A stretch of DNA of 64,000 nucleotides from Blasia pusilla. Lineage: Eukaryota; Marchantiophyta; Marchantiopsida; Blasiales. Positions 31,180 to 41,704 of the stretch are shown one piece after another. The stretch covers positions 32,550,001 to 32,614,000 of the forward strand of contig CM114272.1 in the NCBI GenBank assembly GCA_050084515.1, read 5' to 3'. The notes below the pieces were generated by a model. The model made no database searches. It was given only the letters and a program-made list of their open reading frames with translations, and was not told where the DNA came from. Position numbers and translations under genes: made by a program. Every line of letters begins with the position of its first letter. The first letter of the stretch is position 1.

Positions 31180-31901
31180 TGACCTATCTGCAAGCCATAC
31201 TTACGTAAACCCCTCTTCACCGTCTACACAACTCTCTCCGCTAATCCATCCACCTCAGGATGATCTCACAAAGTCGTGCGATGGTCGATCAGCGCTTGAT
31301 CACACAAGGCTTGGAACTCACCGTGAAACTCGGTATCTTGGTCTGTCAACACCTCAGCCGGTACGCCATAACGACTCAACACTCTCTTAAGGAAGGCATA
31401 AGCTAATCCCTCACTCGCTTTGTCAAGCAATGCAACCAACTCGATCCACTTTGAGAAGTGCTCGACCATCACCAACACATAACGACTGTGATGCTCCGTC
31501 AAAGGCAAAGGTCCTGCAAAATCCAAACTCCATCTATACCCTAAGTCCATGATCGGTAATGGATGCAACTGTGGGAGTCGGAGCATTGAACGATGCTCAG
31601 ACCCGATCACACACCATGCACCTAGCAACAAACTGCTAAACATCAGTCTGCATGCCTCGCCACTAATATTGAATCTGAAGCAAGTTGTACGTCCACTTCA
31701 CCCCAAAGTGATCCGACTCCTCATGGGCATGCTGCACTAGTCGTGCTCTCTATGAAGGATGCAGCACTACGCGTACTCTACCATCCTCCTAAACCCTCAA
31801 AACGTGTGTCCCCTCCCAACGGAATGGTCTGGCCCGCTGTAGGATTCGATCCCGCTCTCTAGCACCCACGGTGCTCGCAACGCTGCCAATACGAAGGTAC
31901 T
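31180..31901 (-). pseudogene. Integrase core, element B
   Basis: The CMVC half of the zinc-binding region is kept (near 31,630-31,640). The core reads WSLDFAGPLPLTEHHSRYVL and TDQDTEFHGEF with both Asp residues. A stop interrupts near 31,265, after which GLAERVV keeps the catalytic Glu that element A lost. Confidence 0.8.
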
Positions 31902-32690
31902 TCATCCTGCCACTGACTCCTCATCACTCTCTCCATGCCATTGAGCTCTAGTTGCATCTCGCTGACTCGGGCATGGATTACGACTCAACCCATATGCATC
32001 CTGGTTGAGTGTCCCAGGTCTATGTACCACCTGAAAATCATACTCCGCAACAACAGAGCCCATCTCGCAAGCTTGTCGGACTCCATCAACCACTTTAGTG
32101 GTTGATGGTTAGTGATGATGGTAAAGGGGTTGTCGAATAAGTAACACGAGAAATGCGTGACAGCCCACACTGCAGCCAAGCACTCACCCTCATATGAGTT
32201 GTACTTCGCATGTGCAGCGTTGTTCAAGTGGCTAGCATAAGCCACCACGAACTCTTTATCCTCATCATCATGTTGGGTGAGCACCGCTCCAAGCCCCAAC
32301 ATGTTCCAATCTGTGTGCAACTGGAAAGGACGCCCCTGATCGGTCTCCTCAAGATGGGCACGGACGTCAACCTGTCCTTGAGCAACTAGAATGCTCGCTC
32401 CTGCTCATCTTCCAAGTGCCACTTGTGATTCACCTTGGTCAGCAAGGTTAGCGGCTTCGCAATCGAATTGAATCCCTTGACGTACTGCCAATAGAAGTTC
32501 GCCAATCCCATGAATGCCCAAACACGACTCACATCTGTGGGGCGTGGAATGCGTGAGATAGCCTCTACCTTTGTCTGCTAAACACCAAGGCCCCCTGGGT
32601 ATATCATATGACCCAAGTACTCAATATGGTTGTAGAAGAACTTGCACTTGCCTGGATGTAGCTTCAGCCCATGTAATTACAATCTTTGAT
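31902..32690 (-). pseudogene. RT thumb and RNase H, element B (RT active site deleted)
   Basis: The RT sequence begins abruptly at GLKLHPGKC (about 32,685). The fingers, palm and YIDD present in element A are missing. EYLGHMIYPGG and the RNase H blocks LGAVLTQHDD, YEGECLAAVW and NHQPLKWLM follow. Element B has Trp at the codon that is TGA 5,561 in element A. Confidence 0.85.
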
Positions 32691-32699
32691 AGCCACAAC

Positions 32700-33204
32700 A
32701 TGGAGCATGCCAAGAACCACGCTCCATGCTATGGCTATCATCTCCTCGCGTACCTGCAAAACATCCCAAGAAGTCCAAGGGTGTCTCTCCCGATCTCCCC
32801 TGGTGTGTAGATCTCCTCGGGTCTTGCCCCCAGCCACTGCCTCCACCGTCTTGGTAGGCATGGGGCTCACCAACGCAACCGATGTGATCTATCGGGATCT
32901 CATACGGTGCTGCTCACCCACTCCCAAGCCGAGGATCCATGTCAAGCAGTTCAGGTCCATCGCCTGACCCAAGACATGGCGTCGTGATGCCTCTGATACT
33001 GACGATACTCCCGTCACTCCTGTGGGAAAACCCATCGCTCGCTCTCTCTCGTCGGCATTGGGCTCCACCAACCAATGAACCTAGACATCCTAAACCAAGC
33101 GAGGACCGGCCTCCTTGTATGCATAGGAAGTGGGAATACTCACAAACGTGGGCAAGGCTGCCTGCGACTTGCCTACCCTGTTGACCACAATCAACCGTGG
33201 TCGA
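32700..33204 (-). pseudogene. C-terminal methyltransferase motifs, element B
   Basis: After the deletion the sequence matches element A from about 3,600 on (NRVG, AALPTFVS). Motif IX is ERERAMGFPTGVTGVS and the motif-X-like end is EASRRHVLGQAMDLNCL (33,071-32,900). The spacing of GFP, VS and R-x-x-LGQ strongly resembles the C-terminal end of DNMT3-type enzymes. The tail breaks off near 32,700 at the deletion junction with RT. Confidence 0.85.
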
Positions 33205-34362
33205 TCATCGTGCCTCACTGCATATGATCAACGACCTGGATCCAGAATGGAATCCACTAACCGCAGACGCAGACAATAAGTCAAGAAAATGTAGGCGTAA
33301 CTGCACCACATGTCGTAGTGAGACACGCCTCGCAACATCATCACTCTCCACATACATGTACTGCTGCACTCGCACTCTTGCCTGCAAAACAACAGCTAAC
33401 CCGGTGCTAATCCCTCCAAAGAGATCTAACTCTTGAATACCCTCCTCCAAGATACACCACACAATGGGTGTGATATCCAAGGGTGTCATCGTGGCACTTC
33501 CTGCTACCTCAGGTTCCTCAGACCCGTCACTCTCTGGTGCAAACACCTCGCTCCACGCGGTCTGCACGTGCTCATGTGCCAATCGTCGAAGCTCCTCAGT
33601 CGAGCCCCACAACGGCATCTCTCCTCCATGGAATGATGTGGCTACCATAATACTCCTCTCCATAGAAATGTCAGGAAGAGGAGTATCCTCTGCATGGACA
33701 TGTCCCTCAATCAAATCACTAGGCAAAGTGATGGCACTGCTTAATGCAACTAAGGTCGCCACCTCTCTTGGCCGTCGCTCGGTCACTACACTTGTGAATC
33801 GAACGGGTAATGAGCTAAGGTGCCCATCATGTGACTGCAATCCTGGTCTGTAGGACGCTGACACCTCCCAGTAATCTTGGGAAAACCCCATCGGATATAA
33901 CACTGCTCCACCAACCAAGACGTCGTAGGACTCTACATCAATCACTGTCGCCTTAGCTCGCACCACGGACTCATCTGTAGGATGTCCCAGGAGAATCCTC
34001 ACCACGACCTCCTGTTGGATGATATACTATGTGGTACTTGCTCCACCCAAGGATGTCTGCATCCGCAATCGACAACGCTCCACATCGGCTCTCGTCTAGC
34101 CCAATCCTCTGAATGACACTTTACCCAACATCAGGGGTTGCGCTCTTGAATCCAACAAGACGCGATGCGGACTAAAAGCTCGACCTCCGGGACTCACCAA
34201 CTGGAAGACCTCTCTTCGATTATCCAACAACACAACACCATGAGAAGCCAAGGCACGCTCTATCGCGGGTCTAGCGGGCATCTCCGCCATCCTAGCGGCC
34301 GCAGCCTGCCATGAATCTGACGTGGACGGCCTGAGCATCCGCTCCAAGGGCAGGTCCATCAC
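33205..34362 (-). pseudogene. Protease, linker and methyltransferase motif I, element B
   Basis: The protease active-site block is LLDSRAQPLMLG (Gly to Arg change, about 34,120-34,155). From 34,005 to 33,205 one open frame of 266 codons runs from the end of the protease (VLVGGAVLYPMGF) through the acidic linker to LDLFGGISTGLAVVLQA, methyltransferase motif I. This shows directly that protease and methyltransferase were translated together. The frame then runs into the internal deletion that removed motifs IV-VIII. Confidence 0.88.
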
Positions 34363-34365
34363 CTC

Positions 34366-36311
34366 CTATGCAATCACCTCTGAACGTGATGCAGGAACTC
34401 CAACTCCGCGCTCACAAAGTGAAGCGGCCAGCCAAAAAGACTCGGCGGGCGTACCCCCCAACGTCATAACATCGGAAGCAGAAAATAAAGGAGTGCGGTA
34501 CACAACGGTAGCCGCCCCCAACAACGTGGTCAACACATGCCCCTCCTGAGCATCAATAATAGGAGTCGTCGCACTTGCTTCTCCCATCGACCTCCGTGCC
34601 TGCACACCAACAACATCACCAACTCTCGAGGAACTTTGATAAGGATCCATGGATGGGGTCCTCATCGCTTCGGACAAGGTGGAAGACTGAGGAAGCCTAG
34701 TCTTTTTTCTAGCTTCCCCTCGCTGTGGATCCAACTCTACGGCTGCTCCACGCGTCACAACTGCGGCAGCATCCATTTGGGCAACCCTGCACATCCAACC
34801 AGGATCCTCCATATCTTTGGCTGTTCCATATGATGTCGATGCCACGAATCCGGCATGTGGTAACCTCAATGCCATAGCGGAAATCTGCTCTTGTAGCTGT
34901 TGTATCTGAGCAACCATCCCAGCCTCACGGCCGGTGTCTCCCTCGACGCGTCTAGGTGGTGGTACTCTATCTCCTCCAGGGGCAGCTCCACCACCCTGTC
35001 GGGCAACTCTAGCTCCTCGCCCTCCAACGGGACCACATGGTGCACAATCTCTAGGCCCATCCAGATCGGCTACTCGCTCTGGTGCACTCTCTGGCCCTCG
35101 GTCCGGACGTAACTCAGGATGTAAACTAACACACATGGCGCGTGTATGACCATACCTCTGACAATAGTCACACTGATAACCTCCTGGTGCAGCACCATCT
35201 CCTCCTCCATGTTGAGGCACACATCCATGACCCTGACGAGTGCAATCACGCTGATGATGGGCTCCACCACATGACAACAAGTAATAGTAGGCGGCTGCTA
35301 CTGAGCCGCATAGGAAGGCGCAGGTCTCTATGGCACGGCCTCCTGATATCCTCCCTGAGCTCGTGGTGCCACAATCGACCTATCTCGGAGTCCACGTTGC
35401 TGCACAGGTGGTGCAACCAATCATGATTGCTCTCGCCCAGAACCCATGGTGGCTACGCTCTCCTCTGCCATTTTGCGCTCAATGTTCTTGGCACTCCTAA
35501 AAACATCTCTCAACATATTGGAGGTGTTCATAAGAAGCACCCCCTCCCTCACCCGTGTTCGCAAGGTCCGGTCCAACATCGCGTACCATGACTGGATAGC
35601 CTAAGCCTCTGTCATCCCCTGAGTGACGTTGATCAATTGGTGCAAGCGAGTGTAAGCCTCACGCAAACTCTCACCTTGGCGCCTCTGGAAGTCGTGGATG
35701 CTCCGCAACTTCTCCGTCCGTACCCCCTAGTAGCTCACCCTCAACTCAGCAAAGAACTCAACCACAAGGTTGAACCTGGGACGAACCTAACTAGATGATG
35801 CAATTGCTCCAGTGCGAGTGTCCCCTCCTAAAACATCACTAGTGGAAGAGGAAGTAGCCTCTCCTGACTCCTCCTCCTTATCTGGGAATGGCTGATTCCA
35901 TGACATATAATGTGGGTCATAGTAGAGCCTCCACGCCTCGATCTCATGTACATATCTTTGAGAGAACTCATGGTAATCGTCCATGGGCACCCCCTCTAAA
36001 TGCTGGAACATACTGTTCCATGCTATAAACAGGTTGAACTACATAGAGTTCCTGGCCGGCTGGGAGTCGCACCAACTCCTAAACTCTGCTATGAAATCGT
36101 GCAACTCAATCATGCCTACTGCACCTGAAAACCTACGCGGTCCTCTACCCCGGTCGTCCATCTCGTACGCCCAACTGGTAGGACCTCTCACAATGAGTGG
36201 CGATGTGCTCACAAAATCCTCTACACCCTCCTTCTCGTCTGACGATGACACAGAAGGAGGTCGAGGTGGTCCCTCACGTGGAGATCCTAGGAACCTCGCG
36301 CCACTCCGCAT
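34366..36311 (-). pseudogene. Gag, element B
   Basis: The N-terminal piece (36,311-36,039) has YEMDDRGRGPRRFSG. FQHLEGVPMDDY follows at about 36,000. A 304-codon frame (35,280-34,366) contains a first knuckle ending GGAHHQRDC and a canonical C-x2-C-x4-H-x4-C knuckle CDYCQRYGHTRAMC. Frameshifts and stops separate the pieces. Confidence 0.85.
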
Positions 36312-38046
36312 AAAACCTCTAGAGCTACTCTTGGGTTCACCACCTTGCCTCTCAAAGTCCCGAAGGGACGCGGTGATGACCCTATCGTGCCCCTCTCACC
36401 GGATCACTCTCAACCTCGCGAGTAATCCCTCAATCAATCATCCCAAACATGCAGCACTTGATCTACACTCTCCCTCCCCCGAGACGTGTAACGTGAGGCA
36501 ACACGCGGCGTGGTGCGGTAAATCGACCAGGCTATCATCTCATCGACAACCTACCCTCAACTCCGGACATCCCACACATGTCTATATCCCCTAAACCACA
36601 TACATAAATGATGCTCTCAACATCCACACAACCCAATATCCCCAAATGAACTATCCAAATTCCAGAATCCCTCACACGTGCAGGGTAAAGGACCAGAATA
36701 GGTAACCTGAACACATGTCGATGTCGCTCCTCAGCAACTGCAAATCTCGACCCCAACTCGATCTTGAAGGCAACTCCTCCAATTAGCAAGTCGTACTCCT
36801 TTCGTACTGATGCTGCTCAACCTCCTCGATGTGCGGTGCAGGTCGAGCGGTCCGGTGCGGCACGGAACGGCTACAAACAGCATGACACTTGGGAATGGGA
36901 TACGGCACTCGGCGGCATACCCTCCTCAATCAAAAATTCACACGCTCTGCTCCTTAGTGAAGGAGCGGTTTTGCGATCGAGACAGTGCGGTGCGGCCACA
37001 AGCGACACGCAACAATCGGCGGCGCGTTGCGGCTACAGGCGTCACGGGATAGTACTCGATCATCAACGAGCGGCTACTAATCAAAACATAGCAACATTAA
37101 ATCAAAACTCAAACACCATAATTGGAGGTCATCTGCCATCACTGGTTGATGACAAAACTACGATGATGGTGGCGGCCAAAACAAAGTACGTGGTGGCGAC
37201 GCAAGTCAGAGAATCAACGAACGTCGTGGAAGACCCTCCACTCCATAATGGCGGAAATGGCAACCAAAGGGTGGACAACGGAGAGTGGACCGTTGACAGT
37301 GATGGTTGACCGCTGATGGTGACGGTGACGATTGACCATTGACAGTGATGGTGATGGTTGACCGTTGACAATTTACGGTTGACGGTGACGATTGATCGTT
37401 GACAGGTGATCGTTGACGATGAAAGTTGACTGTCAACATCAGACTGTTGACGGTGACTATGACGGCGACAGCCGCCGGCGGCGTGGCGGCTGGTTTAGGG
37501 TTTGAACAATTTAACCCTAAAAATTGCCTAGCAATCGCAGTTTTGCAAGATTGACCATAAATTTGTTTCTCGCAACTCCAAATTGCACACTGTTTGTTGC
37601 ACATCGTGCACAACTTCACACAATCTACAACAATGTCAAAAAATATTTAGAATCAAACATTCCAGTAAAAATTGACGAGGATTGTTGTAAAGCCGAATGT
37701 CTCTTTCTCCTACACAAAATTTGGCAGCGCTTCCAGGCTGATTTCTCCCAACTAAAATGTAAAACCTGTAAAAATAAAAATCAGCAAGCTACATGGTGCT
37801 CCCAAGAGCGCCAGCATGGGGCAACCCGCCCCCATAATCAATCCCTGTCAGAAATTGGGCAGCGCTTCCGCGCGCCACTCTTCCACACGAAAAATCGGCA
37901 AATGCAAAGAACAATCAAAGCATCCCTTGCTCCGGTGAGCACTCCCATGAGCCTCTGAATGGGGAACAGGGTCCTCAACCTGCAAAATAAGCCAGTGACC
38001 AGCGAGCTCCCCCATGAAGCTCTCTCACTCTCTCATTCTCTCTTTG
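36312..38046. other. Leader of element B and unassigned GC-richer sequence
   Basis: The first 100 bases or so resemble element A's leader. The rest has no recognised gene; frames at 36,764-37,309 and 37,524-37,958 are not protein-like. It includes a GTTGAC-rich degenerate repeat. Confidence 0.4.
37284..37460 (+). repeat. Degenerate minisatellite of GTTGAC/GGTGACGATTGACC units
   Basis: Roughly 170 bp made of repeated GTTGAC, GGTGACG and GATTGACC motifs at irregular spacing. Low-complexity; no function seen. Confidence 0.7.
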
Positions 38047-38395
38047 TAAAGTAAGATCAAATCTCTCTCACAACACTATAGTTCTCACATGTGTCTTTCA
38101 ATGTCAAACCAAACCCACTCTCCTAATGAGAGGCTTGGGTTACACACACAAGGCAAGCAAGACCATAGCTCCGCCGCCTCATGCCAAGAGGTTCAACAAA
38201 GAGAGAATGAGCTCTCAAGCTCTCTCTCTTGGAGGTATACCCCCTTCCCTGTCCCAAGCCCTCTCAACGGTAACCTATGCGCGCAGGTCATCTCCTTGGC
38301 TCTTGACCTACTGTAGCTGGTCAAGGGCCACTTCCCAAAGTGGAAATTCAACTATCCCCAACATGGAAACTTATCCAAAATAGTAAGTTTCCAAG
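38047..38395 (-). repeat. LTR-like repeat, copy 2 (probable 5' LTR remnant of element B)
   Basis: High identity to 28,816-29,155 in the same orientation over about 340 bp. It lacks the outer CGCACGACA end. It lies beyond the 5' (Gag) side of element B, as expected of its 5' LTR. Confidence 0.7.
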
Positions 38396-39084
38396 GTGAG
38401 ATGCGCATGGGTCTTGTGACTAGTCTTTGGTGAGAAATGGGCATAGCTAGTCACCGGGACAAAGCAAAGGAAAGCAAGGTTTGAGACCTTGGAATCGAGC
38501 GCCAAGTCAAGGGTTAGAAGCAAGAAACATATGAGTAGTCAAGATGGATGAGACGCCACGAGACTGGTCATGAAACGCAAAGGGCGGCAAGACAATCATG
38601 AGACGCCAAACGAGGAGTCAAAACGGGCGCTAGCCATGAGATACATGAAACACAAATTTGGGGAGCCGAGAGTTGATTAAGGTACAAGAAGCCTCCGCCA
38701 ATCCATCTTCATATGTAACTACTCAAATGCTTGTCCACAGGTAGTAAACCTTGTTTAGGTTAAGGGCCAAAATCAATGGTCTTAGGGGAAAATGGGGAAG
38801 GTAGGGTTCAATTGAAGAACCCGGGAAGTACCTATAGGGAGGGGGAGGGGGGGACACTCTCCTCTCCTCACGTGTATAAGGTTGAGCTAAGGAACGCACC
38901 TTGAGGAATTAACCGACACGCTCAGATTTAGACAAGCAACTTGGAGAGATTGGTCAAGGCTTACGAAAGAGGCGATTAGCACTTGGCGGCTTCTTAGCTA
39001 TCAACGGAACGCGTAATCAATTTAGTCTTTAGGACTCTAACTAAGTCTTCCACTTGCAAAGCTCAAGGTCATGAGAGCTTCGAG
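38396..39084. other. Spacer, no gene seen
   Basis: Sequence without recognised frames, ending directly before the third gypsy fragment. Confidence 0.45.
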
Positions 39085-39645
39085 GTGAAGATAGGGGAAG
39101 TAGAGGATAGACTCTACGATGCACTTATGGCATTAGATGTGACAACAAGACGCACCACCTTGAAAGTGCATGAGGTATTGCCATTTGGTATTCTTCTATT
39201 GGAGGGACGTGATGATATGGTTTGGAAAGACCATGTACATAATTATGCCCCATCTCACCTTCCTAACATTGACGATACACTTGATCCGAGCTCAGTAAAA
39301 ATTGTTGTAGACTTGCAATGTATATTGTGTTGTTCTGTTCGTAATGCAACTACTTTGCTTGTCTATGATAGATATTCAAGAGGGTGGCCCATGACATGTC
39401 TGATGGCACCTCTCATTATGGTTCCTCGCGGATGATGAATATGCCCCCAATTTACGTAGAGTAAGTGCCAAGTAGTTATAGATCTAAACTTATGTTAATG
39501 ACATGGATAACAAAAAGATGACTACTAATGGGACCACATGAACATCCGGCCTTTTTTCTCTTAGTTTCTTAGAGGTGTGTGTCATGGTAGGTAGGGATAG
39601 ATGACTATCTGAAGTTAGAGGGACCTAACCACTAGCCATAGTTGC
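39085..39645 (+). pseudogene. Third gypsy-family fragment: integrase tail, PHD finger relic and 3' untranslated stem
   Basis: A 116-codon frame matches the integrase tails of elements A and B (GILLLEGRDDMVWKDHV). The finger is degenerate: the first CxxC is kept (CILC), but DGC has become DRY, VCD has become VYD, and GWH has become GWP. The 3' untranslated bases to about 39,645 still align with element A's 7,282-7,350, including the short stem. The rest of the element is absent. Confidence 0.8.
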
Positions 39646-41025
39646 AAAAAAATGGAAAAGTCCGTCCCTAGGATGGACATGGATTGCAAGAGGTGGAACT
39701 CATATTTATAGTTCATGATGGAAGGTAGGGCTAAGGTGAGTGGGGCAATAAGGATCAAGGGAGGAAGTGGGGGTTAAGGGAGGAAGAAACGGGAAAGTAT
39801 GGAAAACGTAGGCAAGTGGGAGGGGGGAAATGAGAAAGAAAGCCAAGTTGGGGCTTATATGGATAAGTCCTTCAATAGGACGGATGTCCGCGGACACGAA
39901 CTTTGCCCACATGAAAACTTGTCACTAGCCATTGGAAATGTTTTGGTTTACAATTATCTCACTACTTCAATGTCATGTGTGAATATGGTATCTTATGTGT
40001 ATATGCTTATAGTTAGTGACCATCATGTATATACGTACGATAGTTGTCACATCTTTTAAGATGGATCGCCAAGTTTCAGAAGAGTCCTTTGGAGGAGATC
40101 AAAGAACAACCTCGAGAAGTCTTAAATGACATGTTGAGCTTATGTGGCCCCATCGTTAGCCGTCTGCTTGTCATCTATGCCGCTAATACAAGTTTACATC
40201 TATGACTATTTAACACCTACTCTATATACATTTGGAACATATTTGTCATCCTCGAAGAATCTTAGTGAGAAATGACATCCAACATACCATGCATTACCCT
40301 TCCGAACATTCATCACATACCCATAAAATCAACAATCTTCAAAATGTCTAGAATGACCTCTAACATGACCTTACAACATTAAGTTATTTTATTTTGTAAT
40401 AAAATTTTAAATTTGCGTCCGCAGCACTACTTGAATAATCCGATCAGTAAATAGATAAGCCCCACACATTATCACTTAGCATTAAACGTCATGGCGCCAT
40501 GCGAGCCAGCAAAGTCGAGTCGACTGTGGTAACGGACGTGAACGAGGATCTGATGGATTCTTCTTCCGGATCTTCGCTTTATTTTATTTACTTCTTTACT
40601 CAAAGGTCCGTACAGTCGGATGAACCGGAGAGATCGGATCGTTGACATGAGAGAGACTGACTCCATTCTTTTGCTTTCCGGTCTCTGTCCTCTCTATTCA
40701 TCGGTCCGAGGGTTCGATCAACGGAAGAGATCGGATCTTTGAAGTTGGAAAGCCCAGAGAAGCACGCCACGTCGCATCGCGACGCTGCATCTTCGGTCGC
40801 GATCTCTGTTGACGGCCAGAGTCGTGGCACAGCCGTCTGAAGCGACAGTCCCCGACCGATCGCGACGGTAGATCTCCGGTCGCCGTCGCTGTCGACGGCC
40901 AAAGCGACGAAAAGTGCCGCCGGAGAAGTTAGAGGGACATCCATCGGATGTCGAATCCGACGGTGGAACAGTGGAGATGACGTTTGATCTGATGGTGGTA
41001 AGAAATACTTCACGAAAATTTCTGA
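39646..41025. other. Spacer with fragments of the LTR-like repeat neighbourhood
   Basis: The block at 40,046-40,130 (CACATCTTTTAAGATGGATCG) matches the sequence at 44,866-44,950. The block at 40,205-40,275 (CATCCTCGAAGAATCTTAGT) matches 29,195-29,260. No host gene is supported; the GC-richer stretch 40,480-40,990 has no recognised frame. Confidence 0.45.
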
Positions 41026-41704
41026 TAGTAAAATATAATTTTCCATTTCTATATAAAAAAATTCAAATGGATTTGGAAGTCTTTTGGTAATAGTCTTTTG
41101 GTGGCTCTATTATATGATACGTTAAATCATGTAACTTATCTTGTGGAAAAAAAAAATTTGTAAAAGAATCTAGAATTCATAGAATAGTGGGGTCCCTCTA
41201 CTCAACACATGCAATGCAAAATCTACCGCATTTTCCACGAGACAAGTTAGATGATTTAACGTATCATGATACCAAACTAGTTAGCACGCGGGTGCTACGC
41301 ATGGAAAGAAGTATTTTGTAAAGAATTACTAGAAAAGAAAATAGAATTAAAGAATGTATGTTCTTTTCTAATTGCCCGCTCCTCACATATATAAAATCAC
41401 CATTAAACTTTTCCCCCATAAATATAACCCCCCCCCCACCAATCAAATTAAACCCTATTACTTCCTACCGTAATTACTTTCCAGGGACTTTCACTTCTTC
41501 TCAAGCCCATAGCAAACTATGACAATGAGTGCATGAGGGACAAATAGTAACATGTTATTATTTTGTCTTATTATGGTTGCTATCTTGTCTTATTGTGCTT
41601 GTCGGGTTGCCCATTATAGTATGGATAGAGCGACAACACCGAAAGACTTCCAAATCCATTTGAATTTTTTTAATATAAAATTAGAAAAATATATTTTACT
41701 ATAA
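41026..41704. repeat. Nested inverted-repeat (foldback) structure
   Basis: Outer arms of about 60 bp (41,026-41,084 and 41,642-41,704) share TTCAAATGGATTTGGAAGTC. Inner arms of 32 bp (41,115-41,146 and 41,235-41,266) match at 29 positions. A Helitron-like CTAGT/GCACGCGGGTGC end follows at about 41,276 in reverse orientation. It may be a foldback or MITE-type element with a second insertion. Confidence 0.65.

Larger units (their letters stand above)
30510..36311 (-). mobile_element. Ty3/gypsy element B, second copy of the methyltransferase/PHD family (deleted, decayed)
   Basis: On the - strand the order is Gag (36,311-34,366), protease, linker and methyltransferase motif I (34,362-33,205), methyltransferase C-terminal motifs (33,204-32,700), RT thumb and RNase H (32,690-31,902), integrase (31,900-31,180), and integrase tail with a truncated PHD finger (30,974-30,510). 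Two deletions relative to element A stand out: methyltransferase motifs IV-VIII, and everything from the methyltransferase tail through the RT active site. It is bracketed by LTR-like repeats in the same orientation at 28,690 and 38,047. Confidence 0.9.

Noticed and set aside
32888-33184. + strand frames over element B
   Set aside because: Antisense shadows of the methyltransferase C-terminal motifs.
37206-37619. Frame rich in Ser/Thr/Val on the - strand
   Set aside because: Composition comes from the GTTGAC minisatellite.
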